NCBI RefSeq assembly: GCF_000069785.1
Contig: NC_010528.1
Span: forward strand, 372,001 to 436,000
Reading direction: 5' to 3'
DNA length: 64,000 bases
Origin: Cupriavidus taiwanensis LMG 19424
Lineage (GTDB): Bacteria > Pseudomonadota > Gammaproteobacteria > Burkholderiales > Burkholderiaceae
Both the position numbers and the translations under genes were made by a program. Shown piece by piece: positions 29,699-37,834 of the stretch. How positions within the stretch are numbered: position 1 is the first letter of the stretch; each line of letters starts with the position of its first letter. The notes beneath the pieces were generated by a model. It made no database searches, was not told the DNA's origin, and saw only the letters and a list, made by a program, of their open reading frames with translations.

Positions 29699-30409
29699 GT
29701 GGTCGCCAAGAAGACTTCCGCCCTCAAGACCTGGTTCCTGACCGGCCTGCTGGTGCTGGTGCCGCTGGGCATCACGCTGTGGGTGCTCAGCCTGATCATC
29801 GGCACGATGGACCAGAGCCTGGCGCTGCTGCCGGAAGCCTGGCGGCCGGACCGGCTGATGTTCGGCAAGCGCGTGACCGGCCTGGGCGCGATTCTGACGC
29901 TGCTGTTCATCCTGCTGGTCGGGCTGCTCGCGCATAACTTCATCGGCCAGCGCCTGGTGCGCTGGTGGGAAGCGCTGCTGGGCCATATCCCGGTGGTGGG
30001 CCCGATCTACACCAGCGTCAAGCAGGTGTCGGACACGCTGCTGTCGTCGTCGGGCAATGCCTTCCGCAAGGCGCTGCTGGTGCAGTACCCGCGCGAGGGC
30101 TCGTGGACCATCGCCTTTCTGACAGGGCGCCCGGGCGGCGACGTGCAGAACCACCTGCAGGGCGAGTACGTCAGCGTCTACGTGCCGACCACGCCCAATC
30201 CGACCTCGGGTTTCTTCCTGATGATGCCCAAGGCCGACACCATCGAACTCGACATGACCGTCGACGCCGCGCTCAAGTACATCGTCTCGATGGGCGTCGT
30301 GGCACCGGCGGAATTGCCGCGCAAGAACGGCAGCGCGCCCCGGCCGGTAGCCACCAGCCCGGCCGGCAGGTCCAGCAACGAGGAACCGGTCCAGACCACC
30401 GATCCTTGA
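29699..30409 (+). CDS. DUF502 membrane protein
   Basis: A 236-residue protein with two N-terminal transmembrane helices ([20 protein letters not shown] and [19 protein letters not shown]). A conserved soluble DUF502 part follows ([20 protein letters not shown] and [18 protein letters not shown]). Function is unknown. Bacterial members often sit beside aspS, as here. The start is GTG 29699 with a weak Shine-Dalgarno, probably coupled to fmdB. The Pro/Ser-rich C-terminus is variable. Confidence 0.88.
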   Translation: MVAKKTSALKTWFLTGLLVLVPLGITLWVLSLIIGTMDQSLALLPEAWRPDRLMFGKRVTGLGAILTLLFILLVGLLAHNFIGQRLVRWWEALLGHIPVVGPIYTSVKQVSDTLLSSSGNAFRKALLVQYPREGSWTIAFLTGRPGGDVQNHLQGEYVSVYVPTTPNPTSGFFLMMPKADTIELDMTVDAALKYIVSMGVVAPAELPRKNGSAPRPVATSPAGRSSNEEPVQTTDP

Positions 30410-30427
30410 GCCTCCAAACTGATCACG

Positions 30428-30459
30428 GGCTGCCCGATGCTGTCGGGCAGCCGCGTTTT
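30428..30459 (+). terminator. Terminator-like hairpin between DUF502 and aspS
   Basis: A ten-base perfect stem GGCTGCCCGA/TCGGGCAGCC (30428-30437, 30443-30452) has a five-base loop, then GCG and TTTTA. It ends 16 bases before the aspS start, so if it terminates, aspS needs readthrough or a promoter inside the DUF502 gene. An attenuator is an alternative reading. Confidence 0.6.
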
Positions 30460-30474
30460 ACCGGGAATCTCCTT

Positions 30475-32283
30475 ATGTCCTCCATGCGTACTCACTACTG
30501 CGGTCTGGTGACCGAACAATTCTCGGGCCAGGAAGTAGCCCTGACCGGCTGGGTCCAGCGCCGCCGCGACCATGGCGGCGTGATCTTCATCGACCTGCGC
30601 GACCGCGAGGGCCTGGTGCAGGTGGTCTGCGATCCGGACCGCCCCGAGATGTTCAAGGCCGCGGAAGAGATCCGCAACGAGTTCTGCATCCGCGTCACCG
30701 GCAAGGTGCGCCCGCGCCCGGCCGGCACGGAAAACGCCAACCTGACCTCGGGCAAGATCGAGGTGCTGTGCCACGAGCTGACCGTGCTGAACCCGTCGGT
30801 GACGCCCCCGTTCCAGCTCGACGACGACAACCTGTCGGAAACCACGCGCCTGACGCACCGCGTGCTGGACCTGCGCCGCCCGCAGATGCAGTACAACCTG
30901 CGCCTGCGCTACAAGGTGGCGATGGAAGTGCGCAAGTTCCTGGATGCGCAGGGCTTCATCGACATCGAGACCCCGATGCTCGGCAAGAGCACGCCCGAAG
31001 GCGCGCGCGACTACCTGGTGCCGTCGCGCGTGAACCCGGGCCACTTCTTCGCGCTGCCGCAGTCGCCGCAGATCTTCAAGCAGATGCTGATGGTGTCGGG
31101 CTTCGACCGCTACTACCAGATCACCAAGTGCTTCCGCGACGAAGACCTGCGCGCCGACCGCCAGCCGGAATTCACGCAGATCGACTGCGAAACCTCGTTC
31201 CTGACCGAGCAGGAGATCCGCGACCTGTTCGAGGACATGATGCGCACGGTGTTCAAGAACGCCATCGACGTCGACCTCGACGCGAAATTCCCGGTGATGG
31301 AGTTCCGCGAGGCCATGGCCCGCTTCGGCTCGGACAAGCCCGACCTGCGCGTCAAGCTGGAATTCACCGAGCTGACCGAGGTGATGAAGGACGTCGACTT
31401 CAAGGTGTTCTCGGGCCCGGCCAACAGCGACAACGGCCGCGTGGTCGGCCTGCGCGTGCCGGGCGGCGGCGCCATCTCGCGCGGCGAGATCGATGCCTAC
31501 ACCCAGTTCGTCGGCATCTACGGCGCCAAGGGCCTGGCCTGGATCAAGGTCAACGAAGTGGCCAAGGGCCGCGACGGGCTGCAATCGCCGATCGTCAAGA
31601 ACCTGCACGACGCCGCCATTGCCGAGATCCTGAAGCGCACCGGCGCCCAGGACGGCGACATCATCTTCTTCGGCGCCGACAAGGCCAAGGTGGTCAACGA
31701 CTCGATCGGCGCGCTGCGCCTGAAGATCGGCCATTCGGACTTCGGCAAGGCCAACGGCCTGTTCGAGGACGCCTGGAAGCCGTTGTGGGTGGTGGACTTC
31801 CCGATGTTCGAGTACGACGAGGAAGACGCCCGCTGGGTGGCGATGCACCATCCGTTCACCAGCCCCAAGGACGAGCACCTGGAATACCTGGAGACCGACC
31901 CGGGCAAGTGCCTGGCCAAGGCCTACGACATGGTGCTGAACGGCTGGGAAATGGGCGGCGGCTCGGTGCGGATCTTCCGCTCGGACATCCAGAGCAAGGT
32001 GTTCCGCGCGCTCAAGATCAACGACGAGGAAGCCCGCGCCAAGTTCGGCTACCTGCTCGACGCGCTGCAGTACGGCGCGCCCCCGCACGGCGGCCTGGCC
32101 TTCGGCCTGGACCGCATCGTCACCATGATGGCCGGCGCCGACTCGATCCGCGACGTGATCGCCTTCCCCAAGACCCAGCGCGCCCAGGACCTGCTGACGC
32201 AGGCGCCGAGCTCGGTCGACGAGAAGCAGCTGCGCGAGCTGCATATCCGCCTGCGCACCGCCGAACCGAAGCCCAACGCCTGA
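30475..32283 (+). CDS. aspS: Aspartyl-tRNA synthetase
   Basis: A class II aminoacyl-tRNA synthetase of 602 residues. It has an N-terminal OB-fold anticodon-binding domain ([20 protein letters not shown]), motif 1 in the [20 protein letters not shown] region, and flipping loop [13 protein letters not shown]. Motif 2 is [20 protein letters not shown], followed by the bacterial GAD insertion domain. Motif 3 is [15 protein letters not shown] near residue 543. Normal length for bacterial-type AspRS. I did not resolve from sequence whether it also charges tRNA-Asn. Start ATG 30475. ATG 30484 is three codons further on. A strong terminator follows. Confidence 0.97.
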   Translation: MSSMRTHYCGLVTEQFSGQEVALTGWVQRRRDHGGVIFIDLRDREGLVQVVCDPDRPEMFKAAEEIRNEFCIRVTGKVRPRPAGTENANLTSGKIEVLCHELTVLNPSVTPPFQLDDDNLSETTRLTHRVLDLRRPQMQYNLRLRYKVAMEVRKFLDAQGFIDIETPMLGKSTPEGARDYLVPSRVNPGHFFALPQSPQIFKQMLMVSGFDRYYQITKCFRDEDLRADRQPEFTQIDCETSFLTEQEIRDLFEDMMRTVFKNAIDVDLDAKFPVMEFREAMARFGSDKPDLRVKLEFTELTEVMKDVDFKVFSGPANSDNGRVVGLRVPGGGAISRGEIDAYTQFVGIYGAKGLAWIKVNEVAKGRDGLQSPIVKNLHDAAIAEILKRTGAQDGDIIFFGADKAKVVNDSIGALRLKIGHSDFGKANGLFEDAWKPLWVVDFPMFEYDEEDARWVAMHHPFTSPKDEHLEYLETDPGKCLAKAYDMVLNGWEMGGGSVRIFRSDIQSKVFRALKINDEEARAKFGYLLDALQYGAPPHGGLAFGLDRIVTMMAGADSIRDVIAFPKTQRAQDLLTQAPSSVDEKQLRELHIRLRTAEPKPNA

Positions 32284-32310
32284 CCGGTTTCGGGTCGCAT
32301 GATCCGCAAG

Positions 32311-32338
32311 AAAAGCCGCGCGATTGCGCGGCTTTTTT
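32311..32338 (+). terminator. Rho-independent terminator after aspS
   Basis: An A-run precedes a GC-rich stem AAAAGCCGCGC/GCGCGGCTTTT (32311-32321, 32326-32336) with a GATT loop and six T residues at 32333-32338. Because both flanks carry A/T runs it could work in both directions. Confidence 0.93.
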
Positions 32339-32486
32339 GCTTTTTGCGCAACATCGGCGGCCCGGCGATTGGTTTCGATTTGTTACCGGTCGGAACGAAG
32401 CCGGCGGCGGTCAGGTCTTCTTCCTTTGACACGCAATTTGCCGAGGGGCCCTGTCATGAAGGTTCCCGGCGCTCGGGAGGAAATTC

Positions 32487-33404
32487 GTGAACCTGAACCT
32501 GGATACCGAACTGATCCGCCAGTTCCTGCTGGCCCACCAGGAAACCATCCTGACCTGGCTGGCGGCGGGACTGATCATGATGCTGCTGGCCCGTTTCGAG
32601 CTGCGCCGCGCCCAACGCCGCGCGGCGCAGGCCATGTCCGAATCGGTGGCCACCACCGTGGCCGCATGCGTGCCGGACATCGCCCACGCGGTGCAGGCGG
32701 CGTCGCCCCAGGCGGTGGCCGAGCCGGTCGAGATGCAGCGCGCCGAAGCCCTGCGCCGGTTGGCGCTGGACACCGTCGGCGTGGTGATGACGCGCGGGCG
32801 CTGGCTGGACGAGCTCGGCAACCTGCGCCTGGCCGACGATGCCCTGCTTGCCGGCCAGCGCGCCGATGGCGCCGATCCGCTGCTGGTGGTGGCGCCGCAA
32901 CCGGTGGTGCAGGCTTACCTCGATGCGCAGCGCATATTCGAGGACGAGGCCGCGCAGGTGCAGGCGCTGCGCCGCGACGCCCAGCGCGTGCAGGAAGCGC
33001 TGCAGGCGCTGGATGCCGAGGCTGCCCATATCGAACAGGAAACCGGCAGCATCGTGCTGCGCTTCGAACAGGTCAACGCGCAGGCGGCGCAGGGCATGGA
33101 TGGCGGCGATTACCAGCGCTTCCTGATCCAGAAGTACAACACGCTGGGCCAGCGCGAGAAGGAAATCGCGCAGGAGCGCGCGCGGCTGCAGGGCGAAGCG
33201 CGGCAGCGCGCCGAGGCCCTGGCCACGCACGCGCATGCCGCCTCCAGGCGTTACCGCCACGCGCTGGCGCCGCTGATGGAGCAGCTGCGCGCGGCCTGGG
33301 GCCATGGCGAATCGCCGCAGGTGTTCGACACCTGGCAGCGCCACGGCAACACCGAACCCTACCTGGCCCCGCACAGCATGGCGGGCGCGCGCAGCGCCGC
33401 CTGA
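32487..33404 (+). CDS. Membrane-anchored coiled-coil protein of unknown function
   Basis: I do not recognise a family for this 305-residue protein. It has one N-terminal hydrophobic segment (ILTWLAAGLIMMLLARFEL, residues about 21-39) followed by a basic patch, so it is probably anchored with its bulk in the cytoplasm. From about residue 135 to 255 the sequence is Ala/Gln/Glu/Arg-rich with heptad-like spacing, suggesting a long coiled coil. Start is GTG 32487, six bases after GGGAGGA (32475-32481), a strong Shine-Dalgarno. It lies between the aspS terminator and nudB, where homologous clusters usually go directly from aspS to nudB. Confidence 0.72.
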   Translation: MNLNLDTELIRQFLLAHQETILTWLAAGLIMMLLARFELRRAQRRAAQAMSESVATTVAACVPDIAHAVQAASPQAVAEPVEMQRAEALRRLALDTVGVVMTRGRWLDELGNLRLADDALLAGQRADGADPLLVVAPQPVVQAYLDAQRIFEDEAAQVQALRRDAQRVQEALQALDAEAAHIEQETGSIVLRFEQVNAQAAQGMDGGDYQRFLIQKYNTLGQREKEIAQERARLQGEARQRAEALATHAHAASRRYRHALAPLMEQLRAAWGHGESPQVFDTWQRHGNTEPYLAPHSMAGARSAA

Positions 33405-33507
33405 TCGGCCAGCGCCTGCGGCGCCCCGCGCGCAGCCGCCGCGGCGCTTTCCCGTGGCAAGCGCGCGCGGCTGCGCTATCCTTGGGTTTGTTCCTTGGCC
33501 CAGACCC

Positions 33508-34017
33508 ATGTCATACAAGATCCCGGAATCCGTGCTGGTGGTGATTTACACGCCAGATCTTCAAGTCTTGCTGCTGGAACGCGCCGATCGCCCCGGCTTC
33601 TGGCAGTCCGTCACCGGCAGCCTCGACACCCTGGACGAACCCCTGGCCCTGACCGCGGCGCGCGAAGTCGCCGAGGAAACCGGCATCATCGCCGGCGAGC
33701 ACCAGCTGACCGACTGGGGCCATGCCATCCAGTACGACATCTACCCGCAGTGGCGCCACCGCTACGCCGAAGGGGTCACGCGCAACACCGAGCATTGGTT
33801 CGGCCTGCGCGTCGCCGCGGCACTGCCGGTGACGCTGGCGCCACGCGAACATTTGCAATACAAGTGGCTGCCATGGCAGCAGGCGGCGCAGCAGTGCTTT
33901 TCCAGCAGCAATGCCGAAGCCATCCGCCAGCTGGCGTGGCGCGCAGGCAAGGCCGGCGCGCCGGCCGCGGCAGATGCCGATGCCGGCCATGAGGCGACCG
34001 TCGGAGGGCGGCCATGA
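33508..34017 (+). CDS. nudB: Dihydroneopterin triphosphate diphosphatase (Nudix)
   Basis: A 169-residue Nudix hydrolase that removes pyrophosphate from dihydroneopterin triphosphate in folate synthesis. The Nudix box runs GSLDTLDEPLALTAAREVAEETGI (quoted as GSLDTLDE... AREVAEETGI) near residue 40, with the catalytic REVAEETG core. Downstream NTEHWFGLRV and LQYKWLPWQQA match the NudB subfamily. The last codons overlap the next gene by four bases (ATGA). The ORF is open further upstream, but conserved sequence begins at ATG 33508 (MSYKIPESVLVVIY). The aspS-nudB neighbourhood is conserved in betaproteobacteria. Confidence 0.9.
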   Translation: MSYKIPESVLVVIYTPDLQVLLLERADRPGFWQSVTGSLDTLDEPLALTAAREVAEETGIIAGEHQLTDWGHAIQYDIYPQWRHRYAEGVTRNTEHWFGLRVAAALPVTLAPREHLQYKWLPWQQAAQQCFSSSNAEAIRQLAWRAGKAGAPAAADADAGHEATVGGRP

Positions 34018-34796
34018 AGCTGCGCGTGGTCACCTACAACATCCACAAGGGAGTGACCGGCATCGCTCGGCGCCCTCGCATCCAGAACGTGCGTGCCGGC
34101 CTGCACGCGATGGACGCGGACATCGTCTTCCTGCAGGAAGTGCAGGACCGCAACGACCGGCTGGTGGCCGCGGCGCTGTTCGACCCGGAGCACACCCAGC
34201 TCAACTACCTCGCCACCGACGCCTATCCGCATTCGGTCTATGGCCGCAATGCGGTCTACGACTACGGCCATCACGGCAACGCGATCCTGTCGCGCCATCC
34301 GATCCTGATGTCCGAGAACCTCGACATCTCCGACCACCGCTTCGAGCAGCGCGGGCTGCTGCACGCGGTGGCGGACGTGCATGGCGTCGAGACCCACCTG
34401 ATCTGCGTGCATTTCGGCCTGTTCGCGCGCAGCCGCGCGCGCCAGGCCGAGGCGCTGGTGGAACGGGTGAAGAACGTGGTGCCGGCCGACGTGCCGCTGG
34501 TGATCGCCGGCGACTTCAACGACTGGAACCACCGGCTCGACGCGCAGATCTGCAATACGCTGGGCGCGGTCGAAGCCTCGCACGCGCGCGGCGCGCGCCT
34601 GCATACCTTTCCCAGCCACATGCCGTGGTGGCAGCTCGACCGCATCTATGTGCGCGGCTACGAGATCGAGCGCGCCCACGCGCTGACCGGGCGCGACTGG
34701 GCGCAACGTTCCGACCACGTGCCGCTGGTGGCGGAACTGGGCCATCCGCTGGGCGGGATGGTGGAGCGGGACGTGCCCGCGGACCAGGCCGCGTGA
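34014..34796 (+). CDS. Endonuclease/exonuclease/phosphatase-family protein (YbhP-like)
   Basis: A metal-dependent phosphodiesterase of the EEP superfamily, 260 residues. Motifs are VTYNIHKG at the N-terminus, IVFLQEVQDRN near residue 38 (metal-binding Glu), VIAGDFNDWN near 163 (catalytic Asp/Asn), and QRSDHVPLVAEL near 233 (SDH motif). In E. coli the EEP protein YbhP is encoded next to clsB, and here clsB is also close, after mobB on the other strand. A phospholipid-related role is therefore plausible but unproven. It is translationally coupled to nudB through ATGA. Confidence 0.88.
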   Translation: MKLRVVTYNIHKGVTGIARRPRIQNVRAGLHAMDADIVFLQEVQDRNDRLVAAALFDPEHTQLNYLATDAYPHSVYGRNAVYDYGHHGNAILSRHPILMSENLDISDHRFEQRGLLHAVADVHGVETHLICVHFGLFARSRARQAEALVERVKNVVPADVPLVIAGDFNDWNHRLDAQICNTLGAVEASHARGARLHTFPSHMPWWQLDRIYVRGYEIERAHALTGRDWAQRSDHVPLVAELGHPLGGMVERDVPADQAA

Positions 34797-34828
34797 GGCG
34801 GCTTGGGCGCGGCTTGAGTGCGCCTTGA

Positions 34829-34859
34829 GGGCGGCCTGAGGGCGGCCTCAGGGCCGCCC
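34829..34859. terminator. Hairpin between convergent YbhP-like gene and mobB
   Basis: A GC-rich inverted repeat (34829-34840 against 34847-34859, one bulged base) sits in a 66-base gap made of imperfect CTTGAGGGCGGC-type direct repeats. It is placed where two convergent transcripts end, but has no T-run, so the terminator call is tentative. Confidence 0.35.
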
Positions 34860-34862
34860 GGG

Positions 34863-35384
34863 TCAGTCGCGGCCGGGCACGGAGTAATCGCGGATAAAGG
34901 CGAACACCGCCTGCGCATCGTTCAGGTCCAGCACCGGCAGCGCGGTCATGGCCGCGACCGCGGCAGGATCATCGCTCGCCACCGCCACCACGCCCGGCAC
35001 CTCGTCCCACAGCGGCGCACGGCCCAGCGCGGGGCGGAACACCTCCAGCTTGGGGAAATCGCTGCGCTTGTAGCCTTCCACCAGCACCAGGTCGGTGTCG
35101 GGCGGCAGCACCGCCAGCGCGTCGTCGAGCTCGGGTGAGGGCACCGCTTCGGGGTAATGGCGCATCAGCGTCAGGTGGCGCGCGCCGACCAGCACGACGT
35201 TGGCGCAGCCGGCCGCGCGCATGCGCCACGAATCCTTGCCCGGCGTATCGGGGTCGAAGCCGTGGTGGGTGTGCTTGACGCCGGCCACGCGCAGGCCGGC
35301 GCTGACAAAGCAGGGAATGAGCTGGTCCAGCAGCGTGGTCTTGCCGCTGCCGGACGAACCGGTAATGCCGAATACCTTCACCAT
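34863..35384 (-). CDS. mobB: Molybdopterin-guanine dinucleotide biosynthesis adaptor MobB
   Basis: A 173-residue P-loop GTPase that assists MobA in making molybdopterin guanine dinucleotide. The N-terminus is MVKVFGITGSSGSGKTTLL (Walker A). It is followed by VKHTHHGFDPDTPGKDSWR and DLVLVEGYKRSDFPKLEVFR, all typical of MobB. The frame is open to 35522, but ATG 35384 begins the conserved protein. It is encoded alone on the minus strand between the YbhP-like gene and clsB. It would serve DMSO-reductase-type enzymes rather than the CODH-like one. Confidence 0.92.
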   Translation of the reverse strand: MVKVFGITGSSGSGKTTLLDQLIPCFVSAGLRVAGVKHTHHGFDPDTPGKDSWRMRAAGCANVVLVGARHLTLMRHYPEAVPSPELDDALAVLPPDTDLVLVEGYKRSDFPKLEVFRPALGRAPLWDEVPGVVAVASDDPAAVAAMTALPVLDLNDAQAVFAFIRDYSVPGRD

Positions 35385-35525
35385 GGTTTCCGTAGGGGGC
35401 GTCGGGAGTTGCCCGCGCGCACCGGCGGTACCGGCGGGCGGGCTTCGGCATCGACGATAGCAGAGTTCCGCGCGCCAATGTGCAGGCGGCGCCTTGCCCG
35501 CCGCAATCTGTCCGATAATCACGGC

Positions 35526-36824
35526 ATGTCACGGATCTCTCACTCCGCCCAGGCCGAGGATGCCCCGGTGCGCGACACGGCCACCACCGGCGAGCCGCTA
35601 TATCGCCACCACATGCTGCGCTGGGCCTGGCGCCGCGGCAAGCCCACCACCGGCAACACGGTGCGGCTCTTGCACGGCGGCCAGGACTTCTTTCCGGCGC
35701 TGATCGCCGCCATCGACCAGGCCGCGTTCCAGGTCATGCTGGAAACCTACATCTATGCCGACGACGAGGTCGGCCGCGCCGTCGCCGACGCGCTGATCCG
35801 TGCCGCCGCGCGCGGGGTCGCGGTGCGCGTGACGGTGGACGGTTTCGGCGCCGGCGACATGCCGGCCGAACTGGCCGAGCGGCTGCGCGCGGGCGGCGTG
35901 CGGCTGCGCGTCTACCGCGCCTTGCGCGGCTTTCGCCTGGCGCGGCGCCACCTGCGCCGGCTGCACCGCAAGATCGCGGTGATCGACCGCCACATCGCGT
36001 TCGTCGGCGGCATCAATATCATCGACGACCACAACCACGGTCCCTTCGAAGGCGCCAACCTGGGGCCGCGCTACGACTTCGCGGTGCAGGTCAGCGGGCC
36101 GCTGGTGGACCGCATCGCGCTGTCCGCCGAGCGGCTGTGGTGGCGGCTGTCGCTGCGCGAGGCGCGCGGCAGCGAGCGTGCCGCGGCGGTTGCCGATTAC
36201 CCGCTGGTGACCGACCTGCCGCCGCGCCCGGAAGCCACCGGCGGCATCCGCGCCGCGCTGCTGCTGCGCGACAACCTGCGCAACCGCCGCACCATCGAGC
36301 GCGAATACCTGCGCGCGCTGGGCGCGGCGCGCCACGACGTGATCCTGGCCAACGCCTACTTCCTGCCCGGCCACAAGATGCGGCGCGCGTTGCTGGCCTG
36401 CCGCCAACGCGGCGTGCGCGTGCGGCTGCTGCTGCAGGGCATGGTCGAATACCGGCTGCAGCACTACGCCACCCATGCGCTCTATGCCTCGTTGCTCGAG
36501 GCCGGCGTCGAGATCTACGAGTACGCCGAGAGCTTCCTGCACGCCAAGGTCGGCGTGGTGGACGAGGCCTGGGCCACGGTCGGCTCCAGCAACATGGACC
36601 CGTTCAGCCTGCTGCTCGCGCGCGAGGCCAACGTTGCCGTTTATGATGCGGCCTTTGCCGCGGAGCTGCGCGAAGCGCTGGAGCGGGCCATTGCGCACCG
36701 CAGCGTGCGCGTGCTGCCGGACGTGCACGCGCGGCGCTCGCCGCTGCACCGGCTGGGCAACTGGACCGCCTATATGCTGCTGCGGCTGGGTGTAATCATC
36801 GCCGGCGTCACAGGCCGCTACTGA
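35526..36824 (+). CDS. clsB: Cardiolipin synthase ClsB
   Basis: A phospholipase-D-superfamily enzyme of 432 residues that makes cardiolipin. Two HKD motifs are visible, HRKIAVIDRHIAFVGG near residue 149 and HAKVGVVDEAWATVGSSN near 339. No N-terminal transmembrane helices are present, which separates ClsB from ClsA. A hydrophobic stretch at the very C-terminus (YMLLRLGVIIAGVTGRY) may bind the membrane. GATAAT ends only eight bases before ATG 35526, so a leaderless or very short-leader transcript is possible. Divergent from mobB by 141 bases. Confidence 0.92.
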   Translation: MSRISHSAQAEDAPVRDTATTGEPLYRHHMLRWAWRRGKPTTGNTVRLLHGGQDFFPALIAAIDQAAFQVMLETYIYADDEVGRAVADALIRAAARGVAVRVTVDGFGAGDMPAELAERLRAGGVRLRVYRALRGFRLARRHLRRLHRKIAVIDRHIAFVGGINIIDDHNHGPFEGANLGPRYDFAVQVSGPLVDRIALSAERLWWRLSLREARGSERAAAVADYPLVTDLPPRPEATGGIRAALLLRDNLRNRRTIEREYLRALGAARHDVILANAYFLPGHKMRRALLACRQRGVRVRLLLQGMVEYRLQHYATHALYASLLEAGVEIYEYAESFLHAKVGVVDEAWATVGSSNMDPFSLLLAREANVAVYDAAFAAELREALERAIAHRSVRVLPDVHARRSPLHRLGNWTAYMLLRLGVIIAGVTGRY

Positions 36825-36978
36825 AACCGCCTGCCGGTGTGCGTTTGCTGCCATGCGGCAACGCCAGCGCTGAAACCGGTTGCAGCATCGCGGCTGGCGG
36901 ACATGCTGCAATGCAGTCCGTTTAGAAACAGCGGTCTAATTAAAAGCTTGATGGGCAGGTGCCGCGCCAGAATAATCT

Positions 36979-36990
36979 GAACGACCGTTC
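36979..36990. promoter_or_regulatory. Candidate TetR operator
   Basis: GAACGACCGTTC is a near-perfect 12-base palindrome (AACG..CGTT core), 128 bases before the tetR start and overlapping the region where a -35 would lie if TAGACT (37001-37006) is the -10. A second inverted repeat, GTGCAT-N7-ATGCAC, follows at 37009-37027. Autoregulation by the adjacent TetR protein is the natural guess. Confidence 0.45.
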
Positions 36991-37117
36991 TTTTTTGGCT
37001 TAGACTGCGTGCATTCGCGGTATGCACCGGCAAATCCGCCGGCCGCCCGCAAGCAATGAATGCAACGTCAGGGTCATACGCGGCGCCACAGCAGGCGCCG
37101 CAGAACGGAGAAAAAAC

Positions 37118-37759
37118 ATGCGACACCAGTCAGCCCGTCTCGAATCCGCCGCCTCGTCGCCCTCGCCCATGCGCAAGGGCGAGATGACGCGCGTGGCGAT
37201 TCTGGATGCCGCACTGGAATTGTCGTCCCGCGACGGGCTTGAAGGTCTGACCATCGGCCTGCTCGCGGAACGCATGCAGATGAGCAAGAGCGGCGTCTTC
37301 GCGCATTTTGGTTCGCGCGAAGACCTGCAGGTGGAGGTGGTGCGGGAGTATCACCGCCGGTTCGAGCAGGAGGTGTTCTATCCCTCGCTGCAGGAGCCGC
37401 GCGGACTGCCCCGGCTATGGTCGATGGTGCGGCGCTGGATGGAAAAGCGCATCCAGGAAGTCACGACGGGATGCATCTACATCAGCGGCGCCGTGGAGTA
37501 CGACGACCGTGCCGGCAGCCTGGTGCGTGACGAGCTGGTCAAGAGCGTCACCATCTGGCGGGCAGCGCTGACCCGCGCCATCAACCAGGCCAAGGAAGAG
37601 GGGCATTTGCGCGCGGACTGCGATCCGCGCCTGATGCTGTTCGAGATGTACAGCCTTGAACTAGGCTTGCATCATGACGCCCGTTTCCTGCGCCTGCCTG
37701 ACAGCGCCGAGCTTGCCATGGTCGCGCTCAACAAACTGATTCAGTCTTACCGTACCTGA
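37118..37759 (+). CDS. TetR-family transcriptional regulator
   Basis: A 213-residue one-component regulator. The N-terminal helix-turn-helix domain spans TRVAILDAALELSSRDGLEG and LLAERMQMSKSGVFAHFGSR (residues about 25-75), with a ligand-binding all-helical C-terminal domain. It stands 75 bases upstream of and co-oriented with the acyl-CoA dehydrogenase operon, so it probably senses an acyl-CoA and controls that operon. ATG 37118 follows ACGGAGAAA. Candidate operators lie in the 293-base upstream gap, which has no other gene. Confidence 0.9.
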   Translation: MRHQSARLESAASSPSPMRKGEMTRVAILDAALELSSRDGLEGLTIGLLAERMQMSKSGVFAHFGSREDLQVEVVREYHRRFEQEVFYPSLQEPRGLPRLWSMVRRWMEKRIQEVTTGCIYISGAVEYDDRAGSLVRDELVKSVTIWRAALTRAINQAKEEGHLRADCDPRLMLFEMYSLELGLHHDARFLRLPDSAELAMVALNKLIQSYRT

Positions 37760-37834
37760 GGCCGTCGGGTCGGGCCGGTTCGCGCGAGCGAGGCGGGCGG
37801 CGTGGCGGCATCGCACAACTCCAAGGAGTCTCTG

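Noticed and set aside
34797..34862. Small gene in the convergent gap before mobB
   Set aside because: Only 66 bases of imperfect GC-rich direct repeats. It fits a transcript-end hairpin better than coding sequence.
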